From Pararhizobium sp. (GTDB taxonomy: Bacteria; Pseudomonadota; Alphaproteobacteria; Rhizobiales; Rhizobiaceae): a stretch of DNA of 64,000 nucleotides. The stretch lies in contig CP051237.1 of the NCBI GenBank assembly GCA_017794825.1, positions 5,443,342 to 5,507,341 on the forward strand, given 5' to 3'. The position numbers were made by a program, and so were the translations under genes. The notes below the pieces were generated by a model. The model was given only the letters and a program-made list of their open reading frames with translations, ran no database searches and was not told the DNA's origin. Shown piece by piece: positions 43,670 to 51,624 of the stretch. Each line of letters starts with the position of its first letter. The first letter of the stretch is position 1.

Positions 43670-45034
43670 CTAGGTCTGAGACTTCCTGGATGCGGCCTTG
43701 ATTGCAAGATTGCGCGCGCGAATTTTCTCAGCCAGGCCATCCTTGTTTTCCTGGCGAGCGCGTCCGAACGCGAGAGCCTTGGCCGGCACGTCCTGCGTGA
43801 TCACGCTGCCGGAGGCGATGTAACTTTGATCGCCGATGGTTACAGGAGCGACAAGAGACGTATTGGAACCGACAAACGCCTCCGCTCCAATTTGCGTGAA
43901 GTGCTTGTTGACGCCGTCATAGTTGCAGGTGATCGTTCCAGCGCCGATATTGGCATTTGCTCCGATCGAGGCGTCGCCGATGTAGGTCAGGTGATTCACC
44001 TTGGCCCCTTCTCCTACGGTAGCGTTTTTGACTTCACAGAAATTTCCGACTTTCGATCCTGTTTGGAGATCGGCGCCCGGACGCAGTCTCGCGAATGGGC
44101 CGACGGTGCAACCGGCCCCTATTGTCGTTCCCTCAAGGTGACTGAAGCCCTTGACCACGGCGCCGCTACGGATTGTTACCCCGGGTCCAATGATTACATT
44201 CGGCTCAAGGGTGACGTCGGCCTCAATCAATGTATCATGACTGAGGAACACGGTTTCGGGCGCGATCATCGTGACCCCTGACTTCATCATGTCGACGCGA
44301 CGGGTCCACTGCCACAATTGTTCGACCTCGGCGAGTTCCGCGCGATTGTTGATGCCGATAAGTTCGCGATTGCTGGCCTCCACTGCGACGGCGCGACCAC
44401 CTCTCTCTCGAGCAATGCCGACTATGTCGGTGAGATAGTATTCCGATTTGGCGTTTTCATTTCCAATTGCTCGAAGCATTTCGAGCGCCTTTCGGCCGTT
44501 TATGGCCATAAGTCCGCCATTGCAAAATCCGATTGAACGCTCTTCGTCGCTCGCGTCTCTTTCCTCTCGAATGGCGATGAGTTCACCGTTTTGCTCGATC
44601 AGGCGACCGTAACCTTGCGGTTTGTCCGTTCTGAAGCCGATAACGGCGACGTCGGCCCCATCAGCCAGCATTTTCCGGCTATGCATCAGAGTTTCTGGCC
44701 GGACAAGTGGAGTGTCACCGAAGATGACGAGCACGTCGTCATACCCCTGCTCGATCGCCTTTTCGGCGCACAGGGCTGCATGTGCAGTGCCCAGTCGATC
44801 TTTCTGTTCCCAGACCGTGAGGTTGTCCGTAACCCCTCTCGATGCGGCCTCGACGGCGTCCGCGTCGCGCCCGACAACCAGGGCGACCGAGCCGACGCCA
44901 GCAGCCTTGGCGGCGCCTATTACATGCGAGATCATCGGCAGATTGCCGACCGGGAAAAGGACTTTCGAGCGAGACGCCTTCATCCGCGTGCTCTCGCCGG
45001 CGGCAAGTATGATCGCAAGACAGCTTCGCGCCAT
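43670..45034 (-). CDS. glmU: bifunctional GlmU (acetyltransferase/uridyltransferase)
   Basis: Converts glucosamine-1-phosphate to UDP-GlcNAc. The N-terminal pyrophosphorylase carries LAAGESTRMKASRSKVLFPV, and the C-terminal left-handed beta-helix has hexapeptide repeats (IGPGVTIRSGAVV, IGANANIGAGT, AFVGSNTSLVAPV). 454 residues from ATG 45034, chosen because GGAG lies about 8 nt upstream. A GTG (45052) and an ATG (45046) further up are possible but lack a good site. With glmS downstream it covers the route to cell-wall precursors. Confidence 0.96.
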   Translation of the reverse strand: MARSCLAIILAAGESTRMKASRSKVLFPVGNLPMISHVIGAAKAAGVGSVALVVGRDADAVEAASRGVTDNLTVWEQKDRLGTAHAALCAEKAIEQGYDDVLVIFGDTPLVRPETLMHSRKMLADGADVAVIGFRTDKPQGYGRLIEQNGELIAIREERDASDEERSIGFCNGGLMAINGRKALEMLRAIGNENAKSEYYLTDIVGIARERGGRAVAVEASNRELIGINNRAELAEVEQLWQWTRRVDMMKSGVTMIAPETVFLSHDTLIEADVTLEPNVIIGPGVTIRSGAVVKGFSHLEGTTIGAGCTVGPFARLRPGADLQTGSKVGNFCEVKNATVGEGAKVNHLTYIGDASIGANANIGAGTITCNYDGVNKHFTQIGAEAFVGSNTSLVAPVTIGDQSYIASGSVITQDVPAKALAFGRARQENKDGLAEKIRARNLAIKAASRKSQT

Positions 45035-45156
45035 GGTTTTCTCCATCGTCACGGGATTTCTAGACCGAGAATGTCAACAGGTCCTGAATCATAGCCCACG
45101 GACGTGTCGGCCATTTATGTAACGCCTGTGTTCCATTTTCAAAAGGGCGACAGTGT

Positions 45157-45900
45157 TCAGCCAATCGTGGACAGGACCGGGAAGGTTTCCAGAAGCCAGA
45201 AAGCCATGGTCTCCATCCCGCCTGTCAGGAACAGGATGCCGGTGATCACGAGGAGGCCGCCCATTACCTTTTCAACCGCGCCAAGATGACGGCGGAACCT
45301 GGTCAGAAAACGCATGAACAAACCGGAGAAGGCCGCTGCTATCCAGAATGGAATGGCAAGCCCCAGCGAGTAGAAGCCCAGAAGAACAGCCCCTGCTCCG
45401 ACCGTGTCCTTTGTGCTGGCGACGCCAAGGATCGCTCCGAGCACGGGCCCGATGCAGGGGGTCCAGCCGAAGGCGAACGCAAGTCCCATTATGTACGCGC
45501 CGGTGATAGTCGCCGGCGCGCCGCCGCCTTGGAAACGCGCTTCGCGGGCAAGAAGTCCGATCTTGAAGACACCGAGAAAATGGAGGCCCATTATAATTAT
45601 GACGATACCGGCAATCTGCGAAAGGATTCCCATGTAACTGCGCAGAAGCGCGCCAATCGTCGAGGCCCCGGCGCCGAGGGCGATGAAAACAGTTGCGAAT
45701 CCGAGCGTAAAAAAGAGCGATGCGAACAAGATCGCGCGGCGCGCCTGGACCTGGCTGTGCGCGCTTTCCCGGAAATCTTCAACACTGACGCCGGCCATAT
45801 AACAGAGATAGGGAGGCACGAGCGGCAGTACGCATGGCGACAAGAAAGACAGCGCTCCCGCGCCAATCGCCACAAATACGGAAATGTCGTTGATATCCAC
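45157..45900 (-). CDS. ccdA: cytochrome c biogenesis protein CcdA
   Basis: A 247-residue six-helix membrane protein that carries electrons from cytoplasmic thioredoxin to periplasmic thiol partners. Both reactive cysteines are in place: SFLSPCVLPLVPPYLCYM in helix 1 and AFGWTPCIGPVLGAIL in helix 4. Translation starts at a GTG (45900). It is apparently monocistronic, next to glmU. Confidence 0.94.
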   Translation of the reverse strand: MDINDISVFVAIGAGALSFLSPCVLPLVPPYLCYMAGVSVEDFRESAHSQVQARRAILFASLFFTLGFATVFIALGAGASTIGALLRSYMGILSQIAGIVIIIMGLHFLGVFKIGLLAREARFQGGGAPATITGAYIMGLAFAFGWTPCIGPVLGAILGVASTKDTVGAGAVLLGFYSLGLAIPFWIAAAFSGLFMRFLTRFRRHLGAVEKVMGGLLVITGILFLTGGMETMAFWLLETFPVLSTIG

Positions 45901-46016
45901 TCGATTACCTGAAACTCGTCTGAAGCAACATGCCCTGACATAGTTTCAAACAGCATCACACGCCAGTCACCTTTTTGCGTGACCCGAAAAGACGCTTAAA
46001 CACCGAATTTTTCATA

Positions 46017-46045
46017 TTGACCCGCCATGGGGTCATCCCTATGTT
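46017..46045 (+). promoter_or_regulatory. sigma70-type promoter of tRNA-Lys
   Basis: TTGACC (46017-46022), a 17-nt spacer and TATGTT (46040-46045) lie about 38 nt before the tRNA 5' end. Confidence 0.45.
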
Positions 46046-46082
46046 CCGCGCAATTCTTGAGGCAGGGATTCCCGGCCTCCGG

Positions 46083-46158
46083 GAGCCGATAGCTCAGCCG
46101 GTAGAGCAACTGACTTTTAATCAGTAGGTCCAGGGTTCGAATCCCTGTCGGCTCACCA
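46083..46158 (+). tRNA. tRNA-Lys(UUU)
   Basis: A 76-nt cloverleaf with encoded CCA. Acceptor GAGCCGA (46083-46089) pairs with TCGGCTC (46148-46154), then A and CCA. The D-arm AGCTCAGCCGGTAGAGC, the anticodon loop CTTTTAA with UUU at 46116-46118, and the T-arm GGTTCGAATCC are all canonical. I found no repeat of the 3' end downstream that would mark an integrated element. Confidence 0.97.
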
Positions 46159-46307
46159 ATTATCTAATTATATCAATATTTTAATAATAATACGGGATGT
46201 TCTACATGAGTGCAACCGCGTATTCAGGCAGCGTGGGTTACATCACATTCCTAAAGTCATAAAAAATGTACTGTCTACGGGACCATTGAAACTCGCGGGA
46301 GGGTTCA

Positions 46308-47126
46308 ATGCATATCTTAGAGAAAGGCGTACTGGTTTTCCTTTTCTTCAGCGTGGTTCTGCTGGCTGGCTGTAACAAAAAACCAGATGCAGAATCCGTA
46401 GGTGGATCTGAAACGGCAAGCGAAGATACAACTACTGGAAACACGGCTTACATTCCGCCTCCGGCAAATACGGAAAGCACCTCCTACGCCACCGAAAATT
46501 CTGGCAGCAACCGTTACTACAGGCGTTCCAGAAACGAATCCACAACGAGCGGTGGAGGCAGAGCGCCAGCGTCAGTCGGAACATCAGATCCATTGGGATA
46601 CAGAGAACGACTAGCCGCCCTGCCAAAAGGTTCGTTTTCCTACAACCGAACCAATTCCATGTGGCGAAACGAGCCCGAAACTGTTGTTCTGAAACTCAAC
46701 GCCTCCGACGTGTTTCCGGATATTCCGGCAAGTCTGGGCGGCGAAATTGTGAGGGAGCGGGCGGCCATAACACCCAAAATGTCCGCTGAACTGAATGGAA
46801 CCGCAGGACTGGAGATCACCCCGCCAGGCGCAATTGAAAGACGAATATCCGATACTGCGACGACGATCTGGCAATGGAGCGTGACGCCGGTTGAGGAAGG
46901 CGCACAGATTTTATGGCTTACGGTTTACGTCAATATAGACGATCAAGGACCGATCGTATTGGCAAGCTACGAGGACACCATCCGGATAGATGTGTCAGCC
47001 TGGCAGAGAACGAAAACGGTCGTCGCTGAAATTTCGCCCGTATGGGCTTTTATCGCAGGTCTTGTGTCCCTGATTTCCGGTCTGGTTGTCTGGTTTCGGA
47101 AGTGGCGAATGAAAGTCGGACAATAA
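46308..47126 (+). CDS. putative lipoprotein with C-terminal membrane helix
   Basis: A 272-residue protein I do not recognise as a named family. A signal peptide ends in the lipobox LLAGC (Cys22). A Ser/Thr/Asn-rich low-complexity linker follows (residues 25-100), then a compact domain (about 120-230) with MSAELNGTAGLEITPPG and IWQWSVTPVEEGAQ. A membrane helix (WAFIAGLVSLISGLVVWF) with a basic tail ends the protein. The compact domain resembles, by pattern only, a beta-rich module found at the ends of some TIR and caspase-like bacterial proteins. Lipid anchor and terminal helix together would tether both ends. The ATG has GGGAGG upstream. Confidence 0.75.
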   Translation: MHILEKGVLVFLFFSVVLLAGCNKKPDAESVGGSETASEDTTTGNTAYIPPPANTESTSYATENSGSNRYYRRSRNESTTSGGGRAPASVGTSDPLGYRERLAALPKGSFSYNRTNSMWRNEPETVVLKLNASDVFPDIPASLGGEIVRERAAITPKMSAELNGTAGLEITPPGAIERRISDTATTIWQWSVTPVEEGAQILWLTVYVNIDDQGPIVLASYEDTIRIDVSAWQRTKTVVAEISPVWAFIAGLVSLISGLVVWFRKWRMKVGQ

Positions 47127-47179
47127 TGCGCCTGGTGGATAAGTCGCATCATCTGGTTCGGTCGCCTATCCGCCCAAAC

Positions 47180-47827
47180 CTATTGCGGTTTTCTGGCGAC
47201 TATGAATGGCCTGACATCCTTGCCTCGCGTTGCGTGGAATTCGCAGGCGACGATCTCGAAGCCGGCGGCGCCTATCTTCTCTTCAAGCGCAGGGGCCTTG
47301 AATGGTTGGACGTGTTGAGGAGCCTTTCCAACCAGTCTCATCAGTGGAATTACCAGGCGGATCAAGGGCGTCATGTCGCCGATGCATGGCGTCTTGGAGA
47401 GGAAATATCCGCCAGGTTTCAGGCAGACACGAATTAGTTCAAGGGTCCGGTCCACGTCTTCTACGAGGTGCAGGTAATTGAAGCCAAGGATGGCGTCGTA
47501 CTGATCAGGCTGCAAATCCAGCGTCTCGACCGTGTCTGTCGAAAATTCCAAATGCGCAACAGGATTTTTTTCTGCTTTTCCTTGAGCTATTGAAATCATT
47601 TCCGATGATATATCGGTCGCCAGATAGGAAGACGCCAGCGGCGCCAGACGCGGCGCTGTGGTTCCGGTGCCGCATCCAAGCTCAAGCACCTTATGGTCGG
47701 CTTCCAAGTAGTCGCCGACTCGCGCCAGCGTCTTTTCGTAGCCCTCTGTATCCTTTATTGGATCCGTTGCATATTTCCGGGCAATGCGATCCCAGAACCG
47801 CGCGTCCTTGTTTTCCGGAGCCGTCAT
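47180..47827 (-). CDS. SAM-dependent methyltransferase (class I)
   Basis: A 215-residue Rossmann-fold methyltransferase. Motif I is KVLELGCGTGTTAP, motif II LATDISSEMI, and the following DAILGFNYLHLVED is the motif IV region, with a helical C-terminal cap. The substrate cannot be named; general relatives act on small molecules or lipids. It stands alone on the minus strand, and its end faces the lipoprotein gene. Confidence 0.88.
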   Translation of the reverse strand: MTAPENKDARFWDRIARKYATDPIKDTEGYEKTLARVGDYLEADHKVLELGCGTGTTAPRLAPLASSYLATDISSEMISIAQGKAEKNPVAHLEFSTDTVETLDLQPDQYDAILGFNYLHLVEDVDRTLELIRVCLKPGGYFLSKTPCIGDMTPLIRLVIPLMRLVGKAPQHVQPFKAPALEEKIGAAGFEIVACEFHATRGKDVRPFIVARKPQ

Positions 47828-47904
47828 TTTTTGAAATATTCCGCGTTGTTGTAACCACCCCGTAGATGCAGATATTCGCGTGCAATCGCAATAGGGATCG
47901 GAGA

Positions 47905-48531
47905 TCAGTTGCCGATCAGCTTGGTGCAGTTGACGGGGTCTTTTCCAGGCGACGCAAACAAGGCTTCATTTCCGTGATCCCAGAAAGTCGCCTCGCCTGC
48001 CCCGGGAAATTCCGCCTGATATCGCGCGCCGGAGCCTGAAATAACTTGTGGCAGAACCATCCTTCGGTCGCCCCAGCTTAAGGAGACCAGATGTTCCATC
48101 GTGTTGATGAAGACGGCGTTTAGAGGCGCATCAACCCCTGCGCAGCTATAAGTAACCGGGCCGATCGAAACCCCGTCATCGGAAGCGCGAAGGGCTGCAT
48201 AGGCAGTACGCAATTCATGAATCCGCATGGCGTCCGCATTGGCGATGCAAACCTTCAAATCGAGCGTGGACGCTGTGCATTTGCCACGTTCAGCGAGCCA
48301 TTGCTCCTGTGATTTTTTTAACTCTGCTGTGTGCTCCTCGGTCATGTCTGTTCCATTGAGCGCCAAGGTGAACAGCTTTGTCATTTCATCGTTCAACGAT
48401 CTCAGTGTTTCGGAACCGCAAATAGCATCCTGGACTTTGCCTGCGGCCAAAGCGCAGTCCAGGGTCTGCGCTTCTGAATGCACAACAGCCGCCATCAGAA
48501 TAAATCCCGCTCCAATTCCAGTTGGTCTCAT
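47905..48531 (-). CDS. periplasmic LprI-MliC-like lysozyme inhibitor fusion
   Basis: A 208-residue exported protein. After a signal peptide (to EAQT) comes an LprI/DUF1311 domain (LDCALAAGKVQDAICGSETL, LKKSQEQWLAERGKC). A C-terminal MliC-type domain follows (PVTYSCAGVDAPLNAVFIN, VSLSWGDRRMVLPQ, SGSGARYQ). Both domain families inhibit c-type lysozymes, so the protein would protect peptidoglycan from host or protist lysozyme. It overlaps the denD stop codon by 4 nt (ATGA), which couples it to an unrelated catabolic gene. Confidence 0.85.
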   Translation of the reverse strand: MRPTGIGAGFILMAAVVHSEAQTLDCALAAGKVQDAICGSETLRSLNDEMTKLFTLALNGTDMTEEHTAELKKSQEQWLAERGKCTASTLDLKVCIANADAMRIHELRTAYAALRASDDGVSIGPVTYSCAGVDAPLNAVFINTMEHLVSLSWGDRRMVLPQVISGSGARYQAEFPGAGEATFWDHGNEALFASPGKDPVNCTKLIGN

Positions 48532-49532
48532 TGAGTTGCACCTACCAAGCGCCCGGATCTGTCAAGATCATCCTCGATGTAGACGCGTATGATATCCTCG
48601 AAACTTTTATCGGCCCGAAAGCCCAGAGCAAGCGCGCGTTGGGGATCGAAATCTCGTGGCCAGCCTGAAACCAGGCGTATGACAAGCTCGTCCGGTTCGC
48701 GTTTGATGAGCCGAACAGCCTCTTCGCCAGCGATGCTGCGAAGCGCCTCGATCTGTTCTGCGACCGTGCATGAAATACCTGGCATGTTTATGGCAAGACG
48801 CCCCTGGAGCAAGGATGTGGGCAGAGTGGCGGCGTGGGTGAGAAATCCAACGGCCGTCCGCGGGGAAACATGCCAATGCCGAACATCCGTATCCACCGGA
48901 AGCAGCGCTTCCTTCCCGTTCAGCGGCTCTCGGATGATCCCGGAAAAGAAGGAGGACGCTGCAAGGTTGGCCTTTCCGGGGCGGACAACGACGGTGGGTA
49001 ACCGAATTGAAATACCGTCGATGAAACCCTTGCGGCTGTAATCTGTAACAAGAAGCTCGGTGACTGCCTTCTGCGCGCCGTAGGAGGATTGCGGCGCGCT
49101 AAGAAATTCATCCCCGATCTTGTCGGGATAAGGTCCGCCAAAAACTGCGATGGATGACGTGAAGACCAAGCGTGGTCGATAACGCCCACCCGAGGCTTCA
49201 TGCGTCTGCTTTAGCGCTTCCAGGAATTGCCACGAGCCGCGCGCATTGGTGTTCCAGCCTTTTTCGAAGTCTGTTTCCGCTTCTCCGGACACAATGGCGG
49301 CCAAGTGGAAAATGATGTCGGCCTCGAGCGCAGCAAGTCTGGTCGCCTCAGCGTTATCCGCCATATTGCCAATCAGGGACCGGACGGCAAAGTCGGCGCT
49401 AACCGGACGCGCTTCGACGATGTCGTGCAAAATCAACTCGTCGACCGAGACGTTTCCCAATCCGCCACTGGCAATACTTTGAGCAAGCTTTTGACCCACC
49501 ATGCCTGCGCCGCCGAGCACCAAAATTTTCAA
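48528..49532 (-). CDS. denD: D-erythronate dehydrogenase-like NAD-dependent oxidoreductase
   Basis: A 334-residue short-chain (extended SDR) enzyme. It has the NAD motif LVLGGAGMVGQKLAQ, the catalytic serine region FTSSIAVFGG and the YGAQK pair (Tyr-x-x-x-Lys). Sequence features (LRLPTVVVRPGKANLAAS-type region, WHVSPRTAVGFL) match DenD, which oxidises D-erythronate at C2. Translation most likely begins at a TTG (49532) with GGGGAG just upstream (49541-49546); the frame is open to 49574. The DenD title is family-based, since substrates vary. Confidence 0.82.
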   Translation of the reverse strand: MKILVLGGAGMVGQKLAQSIASGGLGNVSVDELILHDIVEARPVSADFAVRSLIGNMADNAEATRLAALEADIIFHLAAIVSGEAETDFEKGWNTNARGSWQFLEALKQTHEASGGRYRPRLVFTSSIAVFGGPYPDKIGDEFLSAPQSSYGAQKAVTELLVTDYSRKGFIDGISIRLPTVVVRPGKANLAASSFFSGIIREPLNGKEALLPVDTDVRHWHVSPRTAVGFLTHAATLPTSLLQGRLAINMPGISCTVAEQIEALRSIAGEEAVRLIKREPDELVIRLVSGWPRDFDPQRALALGFRADKSFEDIIRVYIEDDLDRSGRLVGATQ

Positions 49533-49553
49533 TGTTTTTCTCCCCGCGATACA

Positions 49554-49583
49554 GCCTGACCATTGCCTGACCATTGCCTGACC
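49554..49583 (+). repeat. 11-nt tandem repeat
   Basis: GCCTGACCATT is repeated 2.7 times (units start at 49554, 49565 and 49576). It lies in the divergent spacer between denD and the kinase gene, upstream of both start codons. Confidence 0.8.
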
Positions 49584-49637
49584 GGCTTTGCGCTGTAATG
49601 TTGCGGCCGACTATTGCAATCTTTGGCGACCCTGTCG

Positions 49638-50261
49638 ATGACCCATGTATCCTTCGAGCGTTTGGCGGATATCGTCGTGAAAAGAGGCTTTGACGCCAGG
49701 AGCATGACGGCCATTGCCGGCCCGCCGGGTTCAGGCAAGTCAACTATTGCGGAGCGGCTGGTTGATCATTTGAACAGGCTTGAACCTGGATCCTCCGCGT
49801 TGTTGCCAATGGATGGCTATCACTACGACGACGCCATCCTGCGCGAGCGAGGCCTTCTGCTCAAAAAAGGTTCTTCGGATACCTTTGATACCGGCGGACT
49901 GCTTGCAATGCTTGATCGGCTATACATCAACGCCGAAATGGAGATCGCCGTGCCGGTGTTCGATCGTTCCATCGAGATTTCCCGGTCGGCGGCGAGGGTG
50001 ATAGCGGGAGACACCCGTCATGTTGTGCTGGAGGGCAACTATCTTCTGCTCGGCGCCGGTGATTGGGCGAAAATGCATCGTTACTATCAGACGACAGTCA
50101 TGCTCAATGTGCCAGAGGATAAGTTGCGGCGGCGACTGGAGAATCGTTGGCGCAACCTTTCTGACAGTGAACGCCAATCCAAAATCGACGACAACGACCT
50201 TCCCAACGGCCGACTTGTCATGTCCCGAAGCGTGCCTGCCGAGTTTGTCCTGAATAACTGA
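49638..50261 (+). CDS. P-loop kinase (nucleoside/pantothenate kinase-like)
   Basis: A 207-residue phosphotransferase of the uridine kinase/PanK-like fold. Walker A is AGPPGSGKST, the acceptor region LLPMDGYHYDDAIL and the lid VVLEGNYLLLG; RRRLENRWRNL provides arginines for catalysis. It belongs to the group often annotated as fructose-operon kinase FrcK or 'nucleoside triphosphate hydrolase' in rhizobia. The start ATG 49638 fits the alignment; it is divergent from denD and 133 nt before the binding-protein gene. Confidence 0.82.
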   Translation: MTHVSFERLADIVVKRGFDARSMTAIAGPPGSGKSTIAERLVDHLNRLEPGSSALLPMDGYHYDDAILRERGLLLKKGSSDTFDTGGLLAMLDRLYINAEMEIAVPVFDRSIEISRSAARVIAGDTRHVVLEGNYLLLGAGDWAKMHRYYQTTVMLNVPEDKLRRRLENRWRNLSDSERQSKIDDNDLPNGRLVMSRSVPAEFVLNN

Positions 50262-50394
50262 GACGTTCGCCTTACAACATATCGGAGAACTTTTGCCATT
50301 CCGGTACAATTCGTTGTATCTCTTTGGGTGGTTGTTAACAGGATTCTCGATATCGAAAATACACACTACTGATCCGGCGGCAGAGGGGGTGAAA

Positions 50395-51624
50395 TTGATT
50401 GTTGCCCGACAGACCAATTCCCGCAATTTGAAACTATCACGCTTCTCGATTTCTCTCGCAATGATCGCGTGTGTGATCTGCTGTCTTGCCTTCCCTGCAA
50501 AAGCCGAACCCGGAGTATTTGACGACAGGATTGTGTTCGGACAGTCTGCTGCTTTTGAAGGTCCAGCCGCTTCGCTTGGCACCGATATCCGGAATGGAAT
50601 TCTGGCGGCCTTTGATGAAGTGAACAGAACAGGCGGCGTTAATGGTCGCAAGCTTGAACTTATTTCCTACAACGACGGATACGAACCCGAATTTGCCATA
50701 GACAACACCAGGCGTCTTATTGAACAGGACGAAGTATTCGCGCTGATCGGCGAAGTAGGCACACCGACATCGCGCGCGGTCCAGCCTATTGTACGTGACT
50801 ATCGCGTGCCATTCATCGGCGCGTTTACAGGCGCCGCATTTCTGCGCGATCCCGGTCTGACCAATGTCATCAACATACGCGCGTCGTACGATCAGGAAAC
50901 AGAAGAACTCATCGATTATCTGGTTGAAGATCGCGGTGTCGAGCGGATTGCCATTCTCTACCAGGACGACACATACGGTAGCGCAGGCCTCTCTGGCGTT
51001 GTGGCGGCGCTTAACCGTAGAGGCGTCGAACTCGTGGCGGACGGCACCTACATGCGCAACACAGTCGCCGTCAAGCGAGCCGCATTGACCATTCGAAAGG
51101 CTGATCCCGATGCTGTCATCATTATCGGCGCTTACAAACCGGCTGCGGAGTTTATCCGCATAGCACGGTCGATCGGAATCGATTCGCTGTTTCTCACTGT
51201 CTCCTTCGTTGGCAGCAACGCGCTTGCATCAGACCTTGGAAAAGAAGGCAGTGGAGTAATCGTCTCTCAGGTTGTTCCATTGTTCCACGACACGGCGGTT
51301 CCAGTTGTGGCCAGTTTTCACAATGCAATGGCGAAACTGTCCGAAACCTCGGGCCGAGATCTGTTGATTGAAGGTCTGGGTTTCGTCTCTCTGGAGGGAT
51401 ACATCACGGGACGCCTGGTCGTGGAAGTACTGAAAGAACTTGGAGACGATCTGACTCGGGAAAGCTTTGTCAGTCTGTTCGAAGAACTCCGAGGCTATGA
51501 AATAGACGGTTTTACCCTTCAGTACGGACCCGGAGACAATCAGGGCTCCAATAACGTGTTCCTGACCGTCATTAACGATGACGGCAAGTTCGAAACCATC
51601 ATGCGCCAGGCGGCGGACCAATGA
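50395..51624 (+). CDS. periplasmic Leu/Ile/Val-type binding protein (orphan, coupled to a cyclase)
   Basis: A 409-residue solute-binding protein of the branched-chain amino acid family (Peripla_BP_6). It has a signal peptide ending AFPAKA and then VFGQSAAFEGPAASLGTDIRNG, LIGEVGTPTSRA and YQDDTYGSAG. A TTG at 50395 with GAGGGG (50383-50388) is my preferred start; GTG 50389 or TTG 50293 are alternatives. Its stop codon overlaps the cyclase start (ATGA), and no ABC permease or ATPase is near. It is therefore probably a sensor subunit that presents a ligand to the cyclase, as TorT does for TorS. Confidence 0.85.
   Translation: MIVARQTNSRNLKLSRFSISLAMIACVICCLAFPAKAEPGVFDDRIVFGQSAAFEGPAASLGTDIRNGILAAFDEVNRTGGVNGRKLELISYNDGYEPEFAIDNTRRLIEQDEVFALIGEVGTPTSRAVQPIVRDYRVPFIGAFTGAAFLRDPGLTNVINIRASYDQETEELIDYLVEDRGVERIAILYQDDTYGSAGLSGVVAALNRRGVELVADGTYMRNTVAVKRAALTIRKADPDAVIIIGAYKPAAEFIRIARSIGIDSLFLTVSFVGSNALASDLGKEGSGVIVSQVVPLFHDTAVPVVASFHNAMAKLSETSGRDLLIEGLGFVSLEGYITGRLVVEVLKELGDDLTRESFVSLFEELRGYEIDGFTLQYGPGDNQGSNNVFLTVINDDGKFETIMRQAADQ

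Noticed and set aside
41722..45034. glmS ribozyme or riboswitch in front of glmS
   Set aside because: Such elements are known from Firmicutes; the 121-nt spacer between glmU and glmS shows no matching core.
46083..46308. tRNA-Lys as a genomic-island integration site
   Set aside because: No copy of the tRNA 3' end and no integrase were seen downstream in the window.
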